From positions 35,020,002-35,084,001 of the forward strand of contig CAMGYJ010000005.1 of NCBI GenBank assembly GCA_946122785.1: 64,000 nt of DNA, given 5' to 3'. A model generated the notes under the pieces. The model was not told the DNA's origin, did no database searches, and saw only the letters and a program-made list of their open reading frames with translations. The position numbers were made by a program, and so were the translations under genes. Positions 59,479 through 64,000 of the stretch are shown one piece after another (positions within the stretch are counted from its first letter, which is position 1; each line of letters opens with the position of its first letter). Origin of the DNA: Linum tenue. Its lineage: Eukaryota > Streptophyta > Magnoliopsida > Malpighiales > Linaceae.

Positions 59479-59640
59479 TAAATGACTTACTGTTAAAAAA
59501 ATCTAAAGGCTTGGACTATAAAATTAAAATCAAAATTCGGCGATCAAATTGACTTGCCCATTCCATCTTCCAGAAACCCAATAAAATAAACACAAGTTAT
59601 TGACCAATAGCCGGTGAGTTGTCAAAAAGGAAAGAAAAGA

Positions 59641-59728
59641 AAGTTTGACAATTCAATGGCCGCCACAACAGTGATCCGAATCGAGGACTCACGACCGGTC
59701 CGCCGCCCTCGCCCCGTATAAAACCATC
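59641..59728 (+). promoter_or_regulatory. Proximal promoter of PDR copy 3
   Basis: TTGAC at 59645-59649, GCCGCC at 59659-59664 and TATAAAA at 59717-59723 repeat the order seen before copy 2. The TATA box is 201 bp upstream of the ATG, with a pyrimidine-rich leader. In copy 3 the W-box-like core is TTGACA, so only GCCGCC and TATA are strictly kept. Confidence 0.6.
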
Positions 59729-59917
59729 TCCATTTCCCTCCCATTCTGAAAGCCATCTCACCTCACCAAAAACCCTTCACCCATCCCATTTCCTCTGCTC
59801 CCCATTCTCCTGGAGCGCTCTCTCTCCCCATTTCTTTCAACAAACCAACTCATCATTTCCTACTGCAACTGTTCTTGAGGTGTTAGACCCTTTTCTCTTT
59901 GTTATTGCTCCCCAGAA

Positions 59918-62900
59918 ATGGAGGGTGGCGACCTGTTCAAAGCCAGGAACAGTCTGCGGCGAGGCGGGTCAGCCTCCGTCTGGAGAAACAATCCTTCCGA
60001 TGTGTTCTCCGCTTCTTCCAGAGAAGAAGACGATGAAGAAGCCCTGAAGTGGGCTGCCCTGGAGAAGCTTCCCACTTACGATCGGCTCAGGAAAGGCATA
60101 TTGGCCAGCGCTTCCAAGACTGAGCTCAGCGAGATCGACGTCCAGAATCTCGGCGTCGAGGAAAGGAAAGTTCTGCTCGACCGCCTTGTTAAAGTTGCCG
60201 ACCAGGACAACGAGAAATTCTTGTTGAAGCTCAAGAACAGAATTGACAGGTTAGTAACTTTACTTCGTTAAGCTCTGTTTTTTCTCTCTCTCTCTTTGGT
60301 TTCTCGGACAGTAAAAGACGCCCAGAAACAGGGGACTAAGTAGACGAAAAACAGGGGAACTAATTAGACCAGAAAGAAGGGAATAGGAGCTGACTTTTAG
60401 AGCATGAACTTCAGCTATTAGCAAAAATTATCTGAAAGAATTATGAATTTGATCAATCCCTTCTGATGATCAACAAGTAAGGACTATTTTTGAAAAATAA
60501 AATATGTCCGCAGAACCAGAAGCAGAACTAGACCGAGAACAGGGGGGTCTCTGTTTTTCGTTACTTATTTCCTCTGTATTTTCTTGTTCTGATTTTGAGG
60601 CTTGTGATTTTTGTGAAGGGTTGGAGTGGAGCTGCCGACGATCGAAGTCCGGTACGAGCATCTCAACGTTGAAGCAGAGGCTACAGTCGGGAGCAAATCT
60701 CTGCCCACGTTCACCAACTTCACTCTAGGGATCTTCACGGTAAATAAACACTCATGCCAGTGAAAGTTTGTTTTCTTTGCTTTCAGCTTTTTTGTGCTAA
60801 AATGTTCCATGAAACTGACAAGAAACCTTTCATTCGGACTTTAATAGAGTATCTTGCATGGATTGCACCTCCTACCCAACAAAAAGAAACATCTGACGAT
60901 CCTCGATGACGTTAATGGAGTCATCAAACCCGGCAGAATGACTCTGCTTCTGGGTCCTCCAAGTTCTGGGAAAACATCACTGTTGCTAGCTTTGGCTGGA
61001 AGGCTGGATCCCAATCTCAAGGTTTCAGGGAGAGTGACTTACAATGGCCACGATATGCACGAGTTCATCCCCCAGAAAACTTCAGCTTACATCAGCCAGC
61101 ATGATCTTCACATGGGTGAGCTGACTGTTAGGGAAACTTTGGCTTTTGCTGCCAGAGTCCAAGGAGTTGGTTCTCTTCATGGTTAGTTATTTCTTTCTCT
61201 TCTTCTGATTATGGATTTGTTTGATGTTCAAACATGAATGCTTGCTAAGTCAATATTACTGGTGGGGGAAAATCTGCAGATATGTTGGCTGAGTTGTCGA
61301 GAAGAGAAAAGGCAGCGAATATCAAACCTGATCCTGATATTGATGTCTACATGAAGGTGGGACACGGCGGCTTCATTATTTTAGTGATAATGCCAATTTG
61401 AGATTTGTTTATGTTACTTTCAATCCATTGGAATAGTTGTTTTGGAATCCACGGTAGATTGATTATTGTCCTTTCTTTTGTCATGTTCTGGTACACCATT
61501 AGGCTGCTGCAACAGAAGGTCTGGAAAGCAATGTGGTCACAGACTACGTTTTGAAGGTAACATCAAGTTTGCTGATGCTCTTTTAACAGTTCATAACAAA
61601 TGAATTCAGCTAGAGACAGTTTCTGATACATTGCTTTATACAGATCTTAGGGCTGGAAGTTTGTGCAGACACACTTGTTGGTGATGAGATGATCAGAGGT
61701 ATCTCTGGAGGACAAAGAAAGCGCGTCACTACAGGTGAAATGCTGGTTGGACCAGCAAGGGCATTGTTCATGGACGAGATCTCAACCGGTTTGGACAGTT
61801 CCACGACATTCCAGATTGTGAACTCACTGAAGCAGCAAAATCACATCCTCAATGGCACTGCAGTCATTTCCCTCCTCCAGCCTGCTCCTGAGACATACGA
61901 TCTCTTTGACGACATCATTCTAGTGTCCGATGGGCAGATTGTGTACCAAGGACCTCGTGAGAATGTGATCGAGTTCTTCGAGCACATGGGCTTCAAGTGT
62001 CCTGACAGGAAAGGAGTTGCTGATTTCTTGCAAGAAGTGAGTGTATAATTGGAAAAATTAGCAGGCATTAGCAGAGTTCCACTTTTTGTTGCTAGATAAT
62101 AATAGAATGACTTTTTTGTACCTTTGCAGGTCACATCGAAGAAGGATCAGAAACAGTATTGGGCTAGAAGGGATCAACCATATCGTTTTGTTACAACTAA
62201 AGAGTTTGCTGAGGCTTTCCAGTCGTTCCATGTGGGAAGAAAGATTGGAGATGATTTGTCAGTTCCTTATGATAGAACCAAGAGTCACCCTGCAGCTCTG
62301 GCAACCAAAAAGTATGGGATTGGGAACAAGGAGCTTCTCAAGGCCAACTTCGCAAGAGAGTTCTTGCTGATGAAGAGGAACTCATTTGTCTATGTCTTCA
62401 AGCTTACACAGCTATTCATCATGGCACTGCTTGCTATGACAGTCTTCTTCAGGACCGAAATGCATCGAGACACGGTCCAGAATGGTGGAATCTTTGTTGG
62501 TGCTCTCTTCTTCGCACTTATTATGATCATGTTTAACGGAATGGCTGAACTTTCCATGACCATCGCAAAGCTCCCGGTGTTCTACAAGCAAAGGAATCTG
62601 TTCTTCTATCCACCATGGATATACTCCATTCCGCCATGGATCCTCAAGATTCCTGTCACCTTCCTTGAAGTTGCTGTTTGGGTCTTCATGACTTACTATG
62701 TCATTGGTTTCGATCCTAACTTTGGAAGGTAATTTAAAGGCTTTTGAGATTTTAATTCTAATATTTCAATCCATATTACTCAATTTCTTCCTAAACTCAT
62801 CATGTGTTTTTACATTGATATGATGACAATGCAGGTTGATTAGGCTGTATGTCCTGCTGGTAGCAATTAATCAGATGGCATCTGCTCTCTTTCGATTCAT

Positions 62901-64000
62901 CGCCGCAACTGGAAGGAACATGATCGTTGCCAACACTTTTGGCTCATTTGTTTTGCTTCTTCTCTTTGCACTGAGCGGATTTATCTTGTCACGAGGTTTG
63001 TTATTAGTTAACATTTGTTATCTAGCTGACAAACAATATTAAGTGTTCTTTGTAATTCCTTATGTATTTAATTTTCTTTTTGGTTTCACAGAGGACGTGA
63101 AGAAATGGTGGATTTGGGCGTATTGGGCAAACCCTATGATGTATGGGCAGAATGCAATAGTAGTCAATGAATTCCTTGGACACAGTTGGAGACATGTAAC
63201 TTCCTTATTCTCTCCTTTCTGACTTGTTTTGCACATATATATTCGTCAAAATTACAGTTGGACTAATTTCATCCCCATTTTCCCTCCCTATATCCAGGTT
63301 CCAGCAAACTCAACAGAATCACTTGGAATTCAAGTGCTGAGGTCTCGTGGGTTCTTCACAGAGCCACATTGGTATTGGCTAGGAGTGGGAGCAACTCTGG
63401 GATTCCTATTCCTATTCAACATTGTTTTTGCTTTCGCTCTTACTTTCTTGGACCGTAAGTAACCCCCCCACCCAAATATTCGATGTTTAAGTTCATGCTT
63501 CTAGTGTAAGAAACCTTTTGTTTGCTAAATTTTGTTTTGATATGTTAAAATGAACAGAGTTTGAGAAGCCACAGGCCGTCATACCTGAAGATGAAGCCAC
63601 CAATTCAGCAGGAACCATTGAGATGACAACTGGTGGATCATCCATAACTGCAGCTGCAGATGATGAAGCCACTGGGAGCAAGAAGAAAGGGATGGTTCTT
63701 CCATTTGAGCCTCATTCCATCACTTTTGACGACATTGTATACTCGGTTGATATGCCAGAGGTTAGTTAATACAAATAGAAGTAGCTATCATTAAAAAAGG
63801 CATGTCGACTTTGTTCGTGTCATTTGGGATCAAAGATTAACCAACCATATCTGTTTCTCTGGCCTCCAGGAAATGAAAGGCCAAGGTGTTGCTGAAGACA
63901 AACTGGTGCTTCTGAAGGGTATTAGTGGTGCTTTCAGGCCAGGTGTTCTGACAGCTCTTATGGGAGTTAGTGGTGCTGGTAAAACCACTCTTATGGATGT
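59918..64000 (+). CDS. ABCG/PDR full-size ABC transporter, copy 3, cut by window edge
   Basis: Exons visible: 59918-60249, 60619-60739, 60848-61181, 61280-61356, 61503-61556, 61644-62036, 62130-62728, 62835-62995, 63092-63195, 63298-63454, 63558-63760 and 63870 to past 64000. All borders are GT-AG and phases match copy 2, giving 888 residues without a stop. NBD1 ([23 protein letters not shown]), TMD1 and the NBD2 Walker A (GVSGAGKTT) are intact. It differs from copy 2 mainly in the linker after TMD1 (exons 10-11, two residues shorter in exons 10 and 11 each). NBD1 Walker A ends GKTS where copies 1 and 2 have GKTT, a conservative change at a Mg-coordinating position that is usually tolerated. 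It is tandem with copy 2, same strand. The last three exons lie outside. Confidence 0.94.

Noticed and set aside
1..64000. CRISPR arrays, operons, ribosome-binding sites or Rho-independent terminators
   Set aside because: None is expected in plant nuclear DNA, and the direct repeats seen are transposon-internal with irregular spacing.

Overview
This is nuclear DNA from a flowering plant, most likely a eudicot. The supporting evidence is GT-AG introns in large multi-exon genes, a CC-NB-LRR resistance-gene relic, PDR-type ABC transporters with the usual plant exon layout, a plant SAM-domain gene, degenerate TTTAGGG repeats, and many plant transposon families (Ty3-type LTR element, L1-type LINE, TRIM, hAT, PIF/Harbinger, Mutator-like, Helitron ends). 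No bacterial, organellar or viral operon is present. I do not name a species.

Layout. 1-2.45 kb: short-motif arrays, interstitial telomere-like repeats and a GC-rich block, ending in a perfect hairpin. 2.45-7.1 kb: a 5'-truncated, multiply frameshifted CC-NB-LRR pseudogene (+), split by a 770-bp hAT-type element with 8-bp target-site duplications (TSDs). 8.7-9.45 kb: an intact single-exon SAM-domain gene (-). 9.86-15.19 kb: a structurally complete, pol-less LTR retrotransposon (TR-GAG type) with perfect 5-bp TSDs, about 160 bp upstream of the SAM gene's TATA box and in the same orientation. 15.3-17.4 kb: small transposons and a tRNA-like SINE.

The main gene content is a cluster of ABCG/PDR full-size ABC transporters. 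Copy 1 (18.8-24.8 kb, -) has all 15 exons but carries a 2-bp insertion in exon 5 that creates an early stop. A remnant of exon 1 (-) lies at 32.9-33.1 kb. Copy 2 (41.0-47.1 kb, +) is intact, with 15 exons and 1,434 aa. Copy 3 (59.9 kb to the window edge, +) is open through exon 12. Copies 2 and 3 share a conserved proximal promoter block (TTGAC, GCCGCC, TATA). These proteins are (NBD-TMD)x2 plasma-membrane exporters of the PDR1/ABCG40 type. Lineage-specific duplicates like these commonly serve defence, hormone or wax-precursor export, but the substrate cannot be read from sequence.

The spaces between the transporters are filled with mobile DNA. They include hAT elements (25.3, 28.4, 29.1, 29.7 kb), MITE clusters (30.5, 39.9, 58.0, 59.1 kb), a putative 2.6-kb Mutator-like element packed with a GTTRATAAY motif array (36.1-38.7 kb), a TRIM (49.5-49.97 kb), and a full-length but mutated L1-type LINE (50.0-57.57 kb, -) with 16-bp TSDs. 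Coordinates of exons and element ends were read by eye. Domain calls rest on motifs recognised in the translations, and no database search was run.
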